Below are positions 29,735-38,574 of a stretch of DNA of 64,000 nt, one piece after another. The translations under genes and the position numbers were made by a program. The first letter of the stretch is position 1; every line of letters starts with the position of its first letter. A model generated the notes under the pieces. That model was not told the DNA's origin, ran no database searches, and worked only from the letters and a program-made list of their open reading frames with translations. Source of the stretch: CAADGY01 sp900696665 (lineage in GTDB: Bacteria; Acidobacteriota; Terriglobia; Bryobacterales; Bryobacteraceae); the NCBI GenBank assembly GCA_035063885.1, contig JAPSFM010000002.1, forward strand, positions 1-64,000. The letters are read 5' to 3'.

Positions 29735-30172
29735 ATGCCGGATTGCGTCTTCTGCAAACTCACTTCCGGGGAAGACGATGGCCGGATTGTCTTCGAAGAT
29801 GAGGTGTCCGTCGCCTTCCTCGACGCGCGTCCGCTATTTCCCGGCCATACCCTGCTGGTTCCGAGAAGCCATATCGAGGTGCTCGGGGATCTGCCCAGCC
29901 AACTCCTCAAGCCTTTCTTCGCAAACTTGCAGATGCTGGCACGTGCGGTGGAAGCGGCGATGAACGCCGAGGGAACGTTTGTAGCCAACAATAACAAGGT
30001 GAGCCAGAGCGTTCCCCATTTACATTTCCACATCGTGCCCCGCAAGAAGAAGGATGGCTTGAAAGGTTTTTTCTGGCCCCGCGGCTCCTACCGGGACGAA
30101 GCACAGCAGTTCGAGGTGCAGGAGGCTATCCGCCACGCCGTGGAGGCGGAGCGAAGAAAAAGCTCTCCATGA
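29735..30172 (+). CDS. HIT-family protein (nucleotide hydrolase/transferase)
   Basis: A 145-residue histidine-triad protein of the Hint/Fhit superfamily, acting on nucleotide phosphoramidates or dinucleotides in the cytosol. The motif HLHFHIVP is at residues 95-102, with His95, His97 and His99. The N-terminal CVFC (Cys4, Cys7) is the start of the common HIT zinc site. Although the frame is open from 29687, ATG at 29735 gives the standard beginning MPDCVFCKL and avoids overlapping the preceding gene. It is probably co-transcribed with the FAD oxidoreductase, without an evident functional link. Confidence 0.92.
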   Translation: MPDCVFCKLTSGEDDGRIVFEDEVSVAFLDARPLFPGHTLLVPRSHIEVLGDLPSQLLKPFFANLQMLARAVEAAMNAEGTFVANNNKVSQSVPHLHFHIVPRKKKDGLKGFFWPRGSYRDEAQQFEVQEAIRHAVEAERRKSSP

Positions 30173-30587
30173 TCCAAGTCTGCCGCGCCCGCTACGCTAC
30201 ATTGATTCAGCGATGCCGCCCATCTCTGAGCGGCGTACCATCCTGCATGCCGCCAGTAGCTTGATTGTGCCGCCGGCAGCCTTTTGGTAATCCAGGACCG
30301 CCCGCCGGTCTGAGATACGCGTTCGTGGCTTTCCTGCTCGCCGTGTTCGTGTGCGCAACGACGCTTTTGCACATGTTGTCCTGCTGCGGGGCGGTCAGGC
30401 GCCGCATGTCTTGCTAGGCCTGAAACGCTTTCTCACCGGGGACACCATCCGGAATCTGCTTCGTGACTTCGGACGGGCCACGTGGCCTCCGAATGGGCGC
30501 CTGCGCGCAGACCGGATGCGCGGCCGCGAATGCATCGCGGAGAAGGGCACCCTATCGCTCAATTTCGGAATGCAGGATCGCTCAGGG
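30173..30587. other. Intergenic region, 415 bases, between two convergent operons
   Basis: No reading frame here resembles a known protein on either strand. One strong inverted-repeat structure is present at 30468-30493 (listed separately). Confidence 0.55.
30468..30493 (-). terminator. Candidate hairpin downstream of the B12 operon
   Basis: TTCGGA and TCCGAA flank the 12-base palindrome GGCCACGTGGCC with a two-base bulge, forming a stem of about ten pairs. It lies about 95 bases beyond the btuC stop on the minus strand and has no T-run. It could be a terminator or a dyad binding site. Confidence 0.3.
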
Positions 30588-31607
30588 CTAACCGCCGCTC
30601 ACGGCAGCCTTTCTACGCGATCGGAGCAGGTAGATAAAAAAAGGTCCGCCCAGCATTGCCGTAATCACACCAACCGGAATCTCGGACGGCGCAAGCAGCG
30701 TACGTGCCACCACGTCGCAGATCGCCAGGAACGCGGCGCCCAGAAAAAACGCGCAGGGGAGCAAAACACGATGATCCGCTCCCAGCCGCAGGCGTAAGGC
30801 ATGCGGGACGATGAGCCCCACAAAACCGATGGGGCCGGTGAGCGCGGTGACAGAGCCGGCAATCAGGGACCCGGCAAGATATCCGGTGAGCAGTAGCCGG
30901 GAGGTGGAGACGCCGCGCGCTTCCGCCCACTCCTCGCCCACGGCCAGTACGTTCCACTCACGCGCTTTGAAGAACAGCACGCACGATGCGGCCACCACCA
31001 AGGAGCCAAGCCACGCCAATGTGGAGTAGTTGACCGCCTCGATGCCACCCATCAGCCAACGGACAATCGCAAACGACTGTCCGAACGTGGACAGGTTTTG
31101 CAGAAATAGAATACCTGCCATCGAGATGCTGTTAACGGTGGTCCCCGTCAGCAGCAGCGTAAACGAGGACATGCGCCGTCCCTCCGTGGCGACCGCCAGG
31201 ACGATGAGAAGCGTTGTGAACGCGCCCAGCGCGGCTCCCACCCACGTTGCCGGTACGGCGGCGATCGTCCCGGTTCCCGCCGAGATGGCGATGACCGCAC
31301 CCAACGATGCGCCTGCGGAGATACCGAGCGTGAAAGGCGTTGCGAGTGCGTCGCGAAGCACCGCCTGAAACAGCACACCCGCTACAGCGAGTCCGCCGCC
31401 GGCAATGAGCGAAAGGAGAACGCGCGGCACTCTGGCATAGAAGAGAATTTCAAAATCGGGCGATTGTCCGGCGAAGGCGCGGGAGTAGCTGAGAGACGTA
31501 GAACCTATCAGCGGCGTGATCATTCCCACCACGACCGCTACCGCGGCCGAAAGCGCCACCGAGTAGGCAAGCCGCCGTGGCAGCGCGCCATCAGCTGCCA
31601 TAGACAA
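30588..31607 (-). CDS. btuC: Cobalamin ABC importer permease (BtuC/FecCD family)
   Basis: A 339-residue inner-membrane permease with about ten hydrophobic segments. FecCD-family hallmarks are RVPRVLLSLIAGGGLAVAGV (about 59-78), TPFTLGISAGASLGA, the coupling-helix region RGVSTSRLLL, and TGPIGFVGLIVPHALR near the C-terminus. It is the last gene of the riboswitch-led operon and its start overlaps the ATPase end by about 11-17 bases (ATG at 31607 or 31601). The operon context, not the sequence alone, identifies B12 rather than a siderophore as the likely substrate. Confidence 0.88.
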   Translation of the reverse strand: MSMAADGALPRRLAYSVALSAAVAVVVGMITPLIGSTSLSYSRAFAGQSPDFEILFYARVPRVLLSLIAGGGLAVAGVLFQAVLRDALATPFTLGISAGASLGAVIAISAGTGTIAAVPATWVGAALGAFTTLLIVLAVATEGRRMSSFTLLLTGTTVNSISMAGILFLQNLSTFGQSFAIVRWLMGGIEAVNYSTLAWLGSLVVAASCVLFFKAREWNVLAVGEEWAEARGVSTSRLLLTGYLAGSLIAGSVTALTGPIGFVGLIVPHALRLRLGADHRVLLPCAFFLGAAFLAICDVVARTLLAPSEIPVGVITAMLGGPFFIYLLRSRRKAAVSGG

Positions 31608-32364
31608 TCCAGGGCCGCCCCGCGCGCGTGTGGCTGATCTCGGCGGCTACGCCGAACACATCGGCGATGATCTTGGCGCTGATCACACGCTCGGGAGGCG
31701 CGTCGATTACGATACGGCCACGCTTGAGCATGACGATGCGGTCAGCATAAGCCGCCGCGAGGTTCAAATCGTGAGTCACCGCGACGATCAGCAGTCCCCG
31801 TGTGCGGCACAACTCGCGGAGCAGTTCGTAAATGGCAAGTTGATGTCTTATGTCCAGGAACGTCGTGGGCTCGTCGAGCAGCAGCGTCCTGGGTTCCTGC
31901 GCAAGTGCCGCGGCGAGAATAACGCGCTGCTTTTCGCCGCCGCTCAACGACCGGAAATCCCGTTTGCGAAAGGCGAGTGTGTCCGTTATCCGCATTGCGT
32001 GTTCGACCGCTTCGAAGTCGTCCGGCGACTCGAAGAGTCCGTTCTCGTGGGCTGTCCTGCCCATCAAGACCACCTCTTCGGCAGTGAACGGAAACTCCAG
32101 CCGCAGGTTCTGCGGAACGAACGAAACCTCCCGCGCAAAGAGGCGCTTGCGCCAGCGAACAACCTCGGTTCCACCGTAGACGCACCGCCCTTCATATTCG
32201 CCGCGAAGACCCGACATGATGCCCAGCATCGTGGATTTCCCCGCTCCGTTCGGACCTGCGATCGCGACAAGCTCCGGCGCCGTAAAGCCGGCGTTAATGC
32301 CGGCCAGCACAGGAGTTCCGTTATAGGTCTTCCCGACGTTCTCGAGCAAAAAGCTGGGGTTCAG
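31591..32364 (-). CDS. btuD: Cobalamin ABC importer ATPase (BtuD-like)
   Basis: A cytosolic ATPase of about 257 residues. Walker A GPNGAGKST is at 37-45, the signature is LSGGEKQR, and Walker B is TLLLDEPTTFLD with the following His-loop VTHDLN. No ATG, GTG or TTG lies near the natural N-terminus (NPSFLLENVGK). The first in-frame ATG, at 32505, would add 47 residues of compositionally odd sequence and overlap btuF by 145 bases. The likely start is the CTG at 32364 (or ATT at 32367), seven bases after GGAGG and overlapping the btuF stop (CTGA). The start is therefore uncertain; the function is not. Confidence 0.88.
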   Translation of the reverse strand: MNPSFLLENVGKTYNGTPVLAGINAGFTAPELVAIAGPNGAGKSTMLGIMSGLRGEYEGRCVYGGTEVVRWRKRLFAREVSFVPQNLRLEFPFTAEEVVLMGRTAHENGLFESPDDFEAVEHAMRITDTLAFRKRDFRSLSGGEKQRVILAAALAQEPRTLLLDEPTTFLDIRHQLAIYELLRELCRTRGLLIVAVTHDLNLAAAYADRIVMLKRGRIVIDAPPERVISAKIIADVFGVAAEISHTRAGRPWIVYGS

Positions 32365-33215
32365 AATCCGGCCTCCGGATGAATCATGGCCGCGAAGGCG
32401 CGCACCGCCTCCACCATTCGCGGCCCGGGAACTACGAATATATCCGAGGCGACGGCATAGACACGCCCGTTGCGAACCGCCGAAAGCACCGGATATTTGT
32501 GCCACAGTGCGACAACGGCGCGTTTGCGCTCTTCCGTTACGCCTGCCGGGTCGCTCATCTCTCCCATATCGATGATGACTTCAGGGTCGCGCGACAGCAC
32601 TTCCTCGAGGGAGACCTTTGGATAGGCCCCCGTGGCGGATTCAAAAATGTTCTTCCCACCGGCGATCTCAATGAGCTCGTGGTGATAGGAACCACCGCCG
32701 GCCGCCACCATTCCTTCAATCGCTCCAGGAGTGCGCCCGGCAAGAAACATGGTGCGCGGGTGTGGCAGCTTCGCTGTCTTGCTCCGCACTTGTTCGAGCT
32801 GGGCGCGGATGGCTCTTTCCACCGCACGCGCCGCTTCCGGCACGCCAGCCGCGGCGCCAATCGCATGCATCGAAGTAAACACATCCGCCATGGTCTGCTG
32901 GTCCACTTCCAGCGTTTTGAGGCCCATATCCTGGAGCCGCCGCGCCAGCCCGGTGGGATTGCGGTGAATGATGACGAGGTCAGGCCGCAGCCCCAAAATG
33001 ACTTCAAGATTGGGATTGAGGAAACTCCCGATCTTGGGCTTACGGACAACTTCGGGTGGATACCGGCAATACGTCGTGACCGCCACAACTCTCGGTCCCA
33101 GTCCCAGCGCGTAAAGCGTTTCCGTGATGCTGGGAGCGGTGGAGACGATGCGCGCGGGTGCGGCGGCCCATAAAGCGGCGGCAACCAGAAGCGCGGCCAA
33201 AGCACGCATTACCAT
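32361..33215 (-). CDS. btuF: Periplasmic cobalamin-binding protein (BtuF-like)
   Basis: A 284-residue type III binding protein with a short signal peptide (VMRALAALLVAAALWAAA). The segment RIVSTAPSITETLYALGLG leads the first lobe, followed by TTYCRYPPEVVRKPKIGSF, typical of BtuF-type proteins, and LEVILGLRPDLVI at the lobe's second half. A long helix (about residues 120-145) joins the lobes. It captures B12 delivered by the receptor and docks on BtuC. ATG at 33215 overlaps the btuB stop; ATG at 33209 is possible. The stop overlaps the ATPase start. Confidence 0.88.
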   Translation of the reverse strand: MVMRALAALLVAAALWAAAPARIVSTAPSITETLYALGLGPRVVAVTTYCRYPPEVVRKPKIGSFLNPNLEVILGLRPDLVIIHRNPTGLARRLQDMGLKTLEVDQQTMADVFTSMHAIGAAAGVPEAARAVERAIRAQLEQVRSKTAKLPHPRTMFLAGRTPGAIEGMVAAGGGSYHHELIEIAGGKNIFESATGAYPKVSLEEVLSRDPEVIIDMGEMSDPAGVTEERKRAVVALWHKYPVLSAVRNGRVYAVASDIFVVPGPRMVEAVRAFAAMIHPEAGF

Positions 33216-35443
33216 CCGAGTTGTACTCCTCCACGAAACGTACGCGAGAGGCTGCTATACCCCAGCGCCTCTTCATACCGGCTGTTGAGAAGATTGTCCA
33301 CCCTGAAAAAGGGCGTCAAATGTGAATGGAGGTTCCACGAGCCTCCGGCGTAGACGTTCTGATATGCAGAGTTCCGGCTGACGCCAAAGAAATCGGTATC
33401 CTGGCGCTCCCCTACAAGCACACAACCTACAAAGCCCGACCACCGCCGCGGTGCGAACGAGATCGAGAGCGAACCGGAGTTGCGCGGCCTTCTCGCCAGT
33501 TCCTGGCCAATGCCGGTGAACAGGCTGGAGGGAGTGTTCGAGTGCGTGATGCGGGTGTACAGACGCGTGTAGGCTCCCGAGAGCTGAAGATCGCCCGTCA
33601 AGCGCGCGCGGCCCGAGAACTCCATCCCGCGGGCCCAACTGCGCTCCACGTTGTCCCAGCTTCCGAAAACCGGCGGCGGAAGAGATACGAAAACAATCAG
33701 ATCGTCAAAGGAATTGTGGAACGCGGCTACTTCTGTCCGCAGACGCCGCCCGAACCATTCCTGCACGACACCTGCTTCGTAGCTGTCCGTCCGCTCCGGA
33801 CGCAGGTCCGGATTCCCCACATAAAACGCCGTCTGCGAAAAATTCTGAACCAGGCTGGGTTCGGTGATTCCCCTCCCTGCGCTGGCGCGCAAAAAGGTGG
33901 AAGTGAGCGGCCCATGCCCGCCCGCTACCTGAACGCTGACGGCGCCCCGCGGGGCGACTTTCGCGCCGAAGACATCGCTATGCTCGATTCTGATACCCCC
34001 CGACAGGAACACGCGCCGGCCGACTGTATACTGCTCATGCAGAAAAACACCATGGTTGTTACGTGCCACGTCGCGTTCCGAGATGTCGCCCTGCTGCCGC
34101 TCGTAGTCGTAACCGAAAACGAAAGACCCGCCGGCATGCGCCAAGTTGCCCTGATACTGAAATTCCTTGCGTGAATTGAGCGTCACGAAAGGAGGATCAA
34201 ATGGGTAGAGAGTGACGGATTGAGTGATCAGGCGCGTCCCAGACGGCAGCGTGGACGGCAGGTTGCCGGCGTCCAGTACCGCTTCCCGGTATACGCGCGG
34301 CACCGGCGTCCGCACATCGCGCACCAGCAACGCAAGCTCATAGGGGCCATCCATCCCGAAGTCGGTAAAAACATCTTTCTGGCGATGGTATCCGAATCCA
34401 AACTGCTGAATAAAACGGCTTCCCCGCGCATCATGAACTCTTGCCGACACCAGCGAATCCCGTACGGTTTCATGGGCATCGTGGTCTACAAGTCCGTAGC
34501 GGACCTGTCCCGGGACACCCAGCGCCGCATCAAAGCCGCGGTAGGTTCCGCGAAATTCAGTGGCGGGTGAGAACCGGTAGCCCACATTGGCGCTTCCTGC
34601 CGTGTTGCGATAGTAGTCGTTCGTAAACTCTCCGGCGGAATGGAACTGTTCGGCGTTGAGTGAATAGTCCAGGCGCTCGCCTGAGCCTCCGTTTAAACCC
34701 GCTACCCAGCGGTCCGTCTGAAATGTTCCGCGTTCGTAGGAAAAAGCGCCGCGCGGCACGGTTCGCTCCGGATCTCCGCGGCGTGTGAATAGCTGAATGA
34801 CTCCGGCCGAAGCTTCGGCGCCAAACAGGGCGCTCTCCGGTCCGCGCACCACTTCAATCCGTTCGAGCGAACTCGAAGTGAGATGTCCGAAATTCAGCTC
34901 GCCACCCGGATCGTTCATCGGAACGCCATCGATGAGGACAAGTGTGCCGGTACGCTGCGCTCCTCGCGTGAAGACTGCGGAGAGCGCACCATAGCGGCCG
35001 CTGCGAACGACGTGAATTCCGGGCATCTCCCGCAGCAGGTCAGCCACCATTGGGGATTGTTGTGTTTTGATCTCGCCGGCGGTGATGACATTGGCCGCCA
35101 CACCGGCGGCTTCCGCCGTGGTCTGTGACCGCGTCGCTGTTACGATGACGCGTTCGACGACACCAGCAAGTTGGAGATCGACGCGACTCTCTGCTCCCGC
35201 CTTAAGATCAATCTGCTGTTCCTCGAAGCCAGACCTGGTCACGGCCGCTTTGCATTCGTCCGGACCTTCAATACGAAATGTACCGTCGAAGCCGGAAATC
35301 GCTCTCCTGCCCTGGCACTCGATGACAGCTCCCTGGACTCTGCGCCCGGCGGGATCGAAAACCGTTCCCTGAATCGGAGCCTGGCTGAATAGAGGCGCGG
35401 AAAACATCATGATGACGATTCCCGCAAAAGACAATACGTGCAT
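33209..35443 (-). CDS. btuB: BtuB-like TonB-dependent cobalamin receptor with extra N-terminal domain
   Basis: A 744-residue outer-membrane receptor. ATG at 35443 is preceded by GGGAG and begins the signal peptide MHVLSFAGIVIMMFSAPLFS. A carboxypeptidase-regulatory-like domain (about 23-95) comes first, which E. coli BtuB lacks. Next is a TonB-box-like VERVIVTATRSQT and a plug with LLREMPGIHVVRSG, VLIDGVPMND and RIEVVRGPESALFGAEASAG. The barrel is about 530 residues long and ends in aromatic GGVQLGW. The cobalamin riboswitch 31 bases upstream and the BtuFDC genes downstream assign the substrate. Unlike the four Oar-like receptors here, its plug is of the classical BtuB type. Confidence 0.9.
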   Translation of the reverse strand: MHVLSFAGIVIMMFSAPLFSQAPIQGTVFDPAGRRVQGAVIECQGRRAISGFDGTFRIEGPDECKAAVTRSGFEEQQIDLKAGAESRVDLQLAGVVERVIVTATRSQTTAEAAGVAANVITAGEIKTQQSPMVADLLREMPGIHVVRSGRYGALSAVFTRGAQRTGTLVLIDGVPMNDPGGELNFGHLTSSSLERIEVVRGPESALFGAEASAGVIQLFTRRGDPERTVPRGAFSYERGTFQTDRWVAGLNGGSGERLDYSLNAEQFHSAGEFTNDYYRNTAGSANVGYRFSPATEFRGTYRGFDAALGVPGQVRYGLVDHDAHETVRDSLVSARVHDARGSRFIQQFGFGYHRQKDVFTDFGMDGPYELALLVRDVRTPVPRVYREAVLDAGNLPSTLPSGTRLITQSVTLYPFDPPFVTLNSRKEFQYQGNLAHAGGSFVFGYDYERQQGDISERDVARNNHGVFLHEQYTVGRRVFLSGGIRIEHSDVFGAKVAPRGAVSVQVAGGHGPLTSTFLRASAGRGITEPSLVQNFSQTAFYVGNPDLRPERTDSYEAGVVQEWFGRRLRTEVAAFHNSFDDLIVFVSLPPPVFGSWDNVERSWARGMEFSGRARLTGDLQLSGAYTRLYTRITHSNTPSSLFTGIGQELARRPRNSGSLSISFAPRRWSGFVGCVLVGERQDTDFFGVSRNSAYQNVYAGGSWNLHSHLTPFFRVDNLLNSRYEEALGYSSLSRTFRGGVQLGW

Positions 35444-35473
35444 GAAACGTTCTCCCTCGGAACGCATCACTCA

Positions 35474-35639
35474 TCCAGCGAGGAACCGGTCTCCTGACTT
35501 TGCGACTTGGCTGTCCGAAGCCGGGTGCATGGCCTTCCCGCTTACACAGTGACCACACAGCCGAAGTTTCCTGTCGCTTACAGTTGCGGGGCAGTGGCGG
35601 ATTCTCACCGCCTTCCCGTAAAATTTCCTCGCCCGCTGG
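35474..35639 (-). promoter_or_regulatory. Cobalamin riboswitch (RF00174 type)
   Basis: Read on the minus strand, the leader has the B12 box GCCACTGCCCCGCAACTGTA (35598-35579), preceded by GGGAAGGCGGTGAGAATC and followed near the 3' end by AGTCAGGAGACC, all hallmarks of the adenosylcobalamin riboswitch. The closing stem pairs 35639-35625 with 35484-35474 (CCAGCG and GAGGAA against TTCCTCGCTGG). It ends 31 bases before the btuB start and should lower expression of the whole uptake operon when B12 is plentiful. No terminator hairpin is obvious between it and btuB, so control may be at translation initiation. Confidence 0.95.
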
Positions 35640-35725
35640 TGAAGGTCAGATTTTAACGGAGCTGCCTGAGCAGCCCACAGCAAGTAAGTATAACGCAGCG
35701 GGACAGTTGGTTGTGCAATCGTAGT

Positions 35726-37087
35726 TTACTCAAGGCCGTACTCCCGCAGCTTGTCGTATAGAAGGCGCCGGTTGATCTTCAGGATTTCCGCAGCTCGAGT
35801 CCTGTTTCCGCCCGCCCGGGACAGCGCGCGCTCGATCAACCGCCGTTCGAGTTGGGACACGAGCGTGTGCATACCCTCTTCAAGGGGCACATTTCCGAAG
35901 GGGTCCGCGGCATCTTCCATCATCTCCGGCGCCAGGTGCTCAGGTGTAATCGGCGCTCCGCGGCTGAGCACCAGGGCCCGTTCTAATGTATGTTCGAGCT
36001 CCCGGACATTTCCGGGCCATTCCCGCTCGCAGAGCGCCTGCACCGCTTCGGGAGCAATTCCGCTCAGAGGCAGCTTCCGTTGCGACGCCAGCCTTTTGAG
36101 TAAACGCCAGGTGAGTTCCGGAATGTCTTCACGCCGTTTGGAGAGCGGCGGCAGCCAGATGCTCAATACGTTAAGCCGGTAATAGAGGTCCTGGCGAAAC
36201 GAATTCCCGCGCACGGCGGCTTCCAGGTCACGATTGGTTGCAGCGATGATTCGCACGTCTACGGTGAACGTCCGTTCAGAGCCGAGCCGCTCCACCGTGC
36301 GCTCCTGCACCACGCGCAACAGTTTGGTCTGGGTCGAGGGCGGTAATTCGCCGATCTCATCCAGAAAGACCGTTCCGCCGCCGGCCAGCTCAAATCTGCC
36401 CTTCCGCTGCGATATCGCACCTGTGAATGCGCCACGCTCATAACCGAACAACTCGGCTTCGAGTAAAGTCTCCGGAATAGCGGCACAGTTGACGGTGATC
36501 AGGCGCCGCTGCCGCCGCGAGCTGTGACGGTGAAGCGCCCGCGCAACCAGTTCTTTGCCGGTGCCGGATTCTCCCCGGATGAGAACAGTGGAATCGGTGG
36601 GCGCAACCTGGCCGATCAATTTGTACACCTGCTGCATGGCCGGGCTGTTACCCACGATCTCGACTCCATTCTGTTCCTCTTCGGTAACATCGCCGTAGCG
36701 CTGTAGCGCCGCCGTTTGGCGCCGTGCGGCGATTGCGCGTTCGAGTTGGATCAGTACTTCCTCAAAATGAAGCGGCTTGGTGAGGTAGTCATAAGCGCCC
36801 AGCTTCATCGCCTCAATCGCGACGGCGGAAGTCCCGTAAGCCGTCATCACAAGTACGGCCGGAGCGCAGTTCCAATCGCGCCATTCCCGCAACAGAGACA
36901 GTCCGTCTTTTCCGGGCATGCGGACATCCAGAAGAACAGCATCAAAGTTCCCGGCTGCCACCCGGTCACCCGCGGCCATGCCGTCGGCGGTGCATTCGAC
37001 GTCGTAACCCTCCTCTTCGAGCAGCGCCACCAAGGCATCGCGCGCTCGTGCATCGTCCTCGGCTACCAGCACGCGGCCACCGCTCAC
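35726..37087 (-). CDS. Sigma-54-dependent response regulator (NtrC/ZraR family)
   Basis: A 453-residue transcription activator. The receiver domain (1-120) has the acidic pocket Asp11/Asp12, the phosphoacceptor Asp54 in VLLDVRMPGKDG and Lys104. The AAA+ domain has Walker A GESGTGKE at 172-179 and the sigma-54 contact loop GAFTGA at 219-224. The Fis-type helix-turn-helix at the C-terminus reads GNRTRAAEILKINRRLLYDKL. All key residues are intact. Its start overlaps the histidine kinase stop by four bases, so kinase and regulator are partners. It is the last gene of the operon that begins with a TonB receptor. Confidence 0.95.
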   Translation of the reverse strand: MSGGRVLVAEDDARARDALVALLEEEGYDVECTADGMAAGDRVAAGNFDAVLLDVRMPGKDGLSLLREWRDWNCAPAVLVMTAYGTSAVAIEAMKLGAYDYLTKPLHFEEVLIQLERAIAARRQTAALQRYGDVTEEEQNGVEIVGNSPAMQQVYKLIGQVAPTDSTVLIRGESGTGKELVARALHRHSSRRQRRLITVNCAAIPETLLEAELFGYERGAFTGAISQRKGRFELAGGGTVFLDEIGELPPSTQTKLLRVVQERTVERLGSERTFTVDVRIIAATNRDLEAAVRGNSFRQDLYYRLNVLSIWLPPLSKRREDIPELTWRLLKRLASQRKLPLSGIAPEAVQALCEREWPGNVRELEHTLERALVLSRGAPITPEHLAPEMMEDAADPFGNVPLEEGMHTLVSQLERRLIERALSRAGGNRTRAAEILKINRRLLYDKLREYGLE

Positions 37088-38574
37088 GAGTGTGCCTCTC
37101 TCGAGGGTACGGCCAGCGTGAATACCGTGCCATCGGGACCAGTGTCAAATTCCAGAGTGCCGCCGTGCCGCAGAACGACCTCGCGCGACATCGCCAGCCC
37201 GAGCCCTGTTCCTGCATCCTTCGTAGTGAAATAGGGGTCAAAGATGTGATCCCTCGCATCGGGCGGAATACCCGGCCCACGATCTTCCACGCGGATACGC
37301 AAATTATCTCCTTCACAGCCGGCGCTGATCCGCACCTCCTGTCCCGGGGGAGACGCGTCAATCGCGTTGAGCAGAAGATTGATCAACACTTGCTCCAGTT
37401 GCAATCCGTCCACCTCGGCCTCGAGCGGGGCTCCCGCAGCGGTGTCGAGCCGCATGTGAATCTGCTTCGATTGCGCCTGCTCCTGCACAAGCTTGATGGC
37501 GCGTTCAAGCAGCGGGCGCACATTCTGCCGCCGGCGCTCTTCGAGCCCGGCTTTTCCGAATTCCAACAGCCGGCCCAGGATCTGGTCCAGGCGGTCTACT
37601 TCCTCAATGGCCTCCCACACTTCGTCACTGCGCAAAGCGCCGCGCCGCACCCGGCGCTCCAACAATTCCAGGGTCAGCCGGATGGAGTTGAGCGGGTTCC
37701 GGATTTCATGCGCAACTCCTGATACGACTCGTCCCAAAGCCGCCAGCCTGTCCTGCCGGCGCAACCTGGTCTCGAGAGCGCCGCGCCGGTCCGACATACG
37801 ATTAATAGCCTCAGCGATCGCGCCGAATTGTCCGCCGATCGCTGGCATCCGATAGGCGAAATCCTCCTCCAAGCGCCGGAGCCCTTCGTTTACCGAGCCG
37901 ACGCCCCGCCGCAGATAAAGCATGATGGAGATGATGCCCCCAAGGCCGAGCACGGTGGCAAATACAAGCGCCGCCAGCCACCATCGCCGGCGTTCCAGCA
38001 CCGGGTCACGTGCCTCAGCCAGACGCTTCAGCGTCCAGGCGACCGCACCGGAATCCGCGCGATGTGCCGCAGCCACGTACACGTCGCGTCCCCGGCTGGC
38101 AACTTCGACCGCCGTTTCACCCGGATGGTCAATCCGGCCGATGGCGGCATGCGCTACATCGCGTTCGAACTTGGCCAGCGTCTGCCGCGATTCCAGACCA
38201 CCGGGGGGCACGTCGCCCGCCATCCGGTGCTGCTCGGCCAGGTAGAAGCCGCCGGCCATTCCTTCATACGCCCGGAGCACGGCAAGACTGAGTCCCCGCA
38301 GGGAAACATCCAACGCCTCAACGGGCAGAATTTCCACCGGCTCATTGCCAAGATTAGCCCGGTCCTTGTACTGCTGGCTCAACTCCTTCGCCGCACGGAT
38401 GCACTGCTCACGCGCTTCGGCCAGCAGCCTTTCACGGGTGCTTGTCAGAATATCTTCAGCCAGCAGCCAGGCCAACGCGAGCATGGAAAGGGAGGCAAAG
38501 ACAGTGATCGCAATCTGTGCTCGAAAACTATCCAGAGAGATCCGCACTCGCGCTCCGGTTCGACCTTCTCTCAA
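37084..38574 (-). CDS. Membrane sensor histidine kinase
   Basis: A 496-residue kinase. Two membrane helices (about 20-40 and 198-221) enclose a periplasmic sensor domain of about 155 residues with no recognisable family. A HAMP-like linker leads to the dimerisation helix with phosphoacceptor His289 in VSGVAHEIRNPLNSIRL. The ATP-binding domain shows the N box (QVLINLLLNAIDASP), G1 (VEDRGPGIPP), F (IFDPYFTTK) and G2 (GTGLGLAMS). It phosphorylates the regulator encoded immediately downstream (4-base overlap). The gene before it encodes a small secreted protein, also with a 4-base overlap, which may act in sensing (inference). Confidence 0.95.
   Translation of the reverse strand: MREGRTGARVRISLDSFRAQIAITVFASLSMLALAWLLAEDILTSTRERLLAEAREQCIRAAKELSQQYKDRANLGNEPVEILPVEALDVSLRGLSLAVLRAYEGMAGGFYLAEQHRMAGDVPPGGLESRQTLAKFERDVAHAAIGRIDHPGETAVEVASRGRDVYVAAAHRADSGAVAWTLKRLAEARDPVLERRRWWLAALVFATVLGLGGIISIMLYLRRGVGSVNEGLRRLEEDFAYRMPAIGGQFGAIAEAINRMSDRRGALETRLRRQDRLAALGRVVSGVAHEIRNPLNSIRLTLELLERRVRRGALRSDEVWEAIEEVDRLDQILGRLLEFGKAGLEERRRQNVRPLLERAIKLVQEQAQSKQIHMRLDTAAGAPLEAEVDGLQLEQVLINLLLNAIDASPPGQEVRISAGCEGDNLRIRVEDRGPGIPPDARDHIFDPYFTTKDAGTGLGLAMSREVVLRHGGTLEFDTGPDGTVFTLAVPSREAHS

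Noticed and set aside
30173..30587. Possible gene remnant in the 415-base gap on the plus strand
   Set aside because: The short frames are interrupted by stops and match no protein I know.
35640..35725. Factor-independent terminator between the response-regulator operon and the B12 riboswitch
   Set aside because: Only a 5-base stem (GCTGC/GCAGC) without T-run was found, too weak to list.
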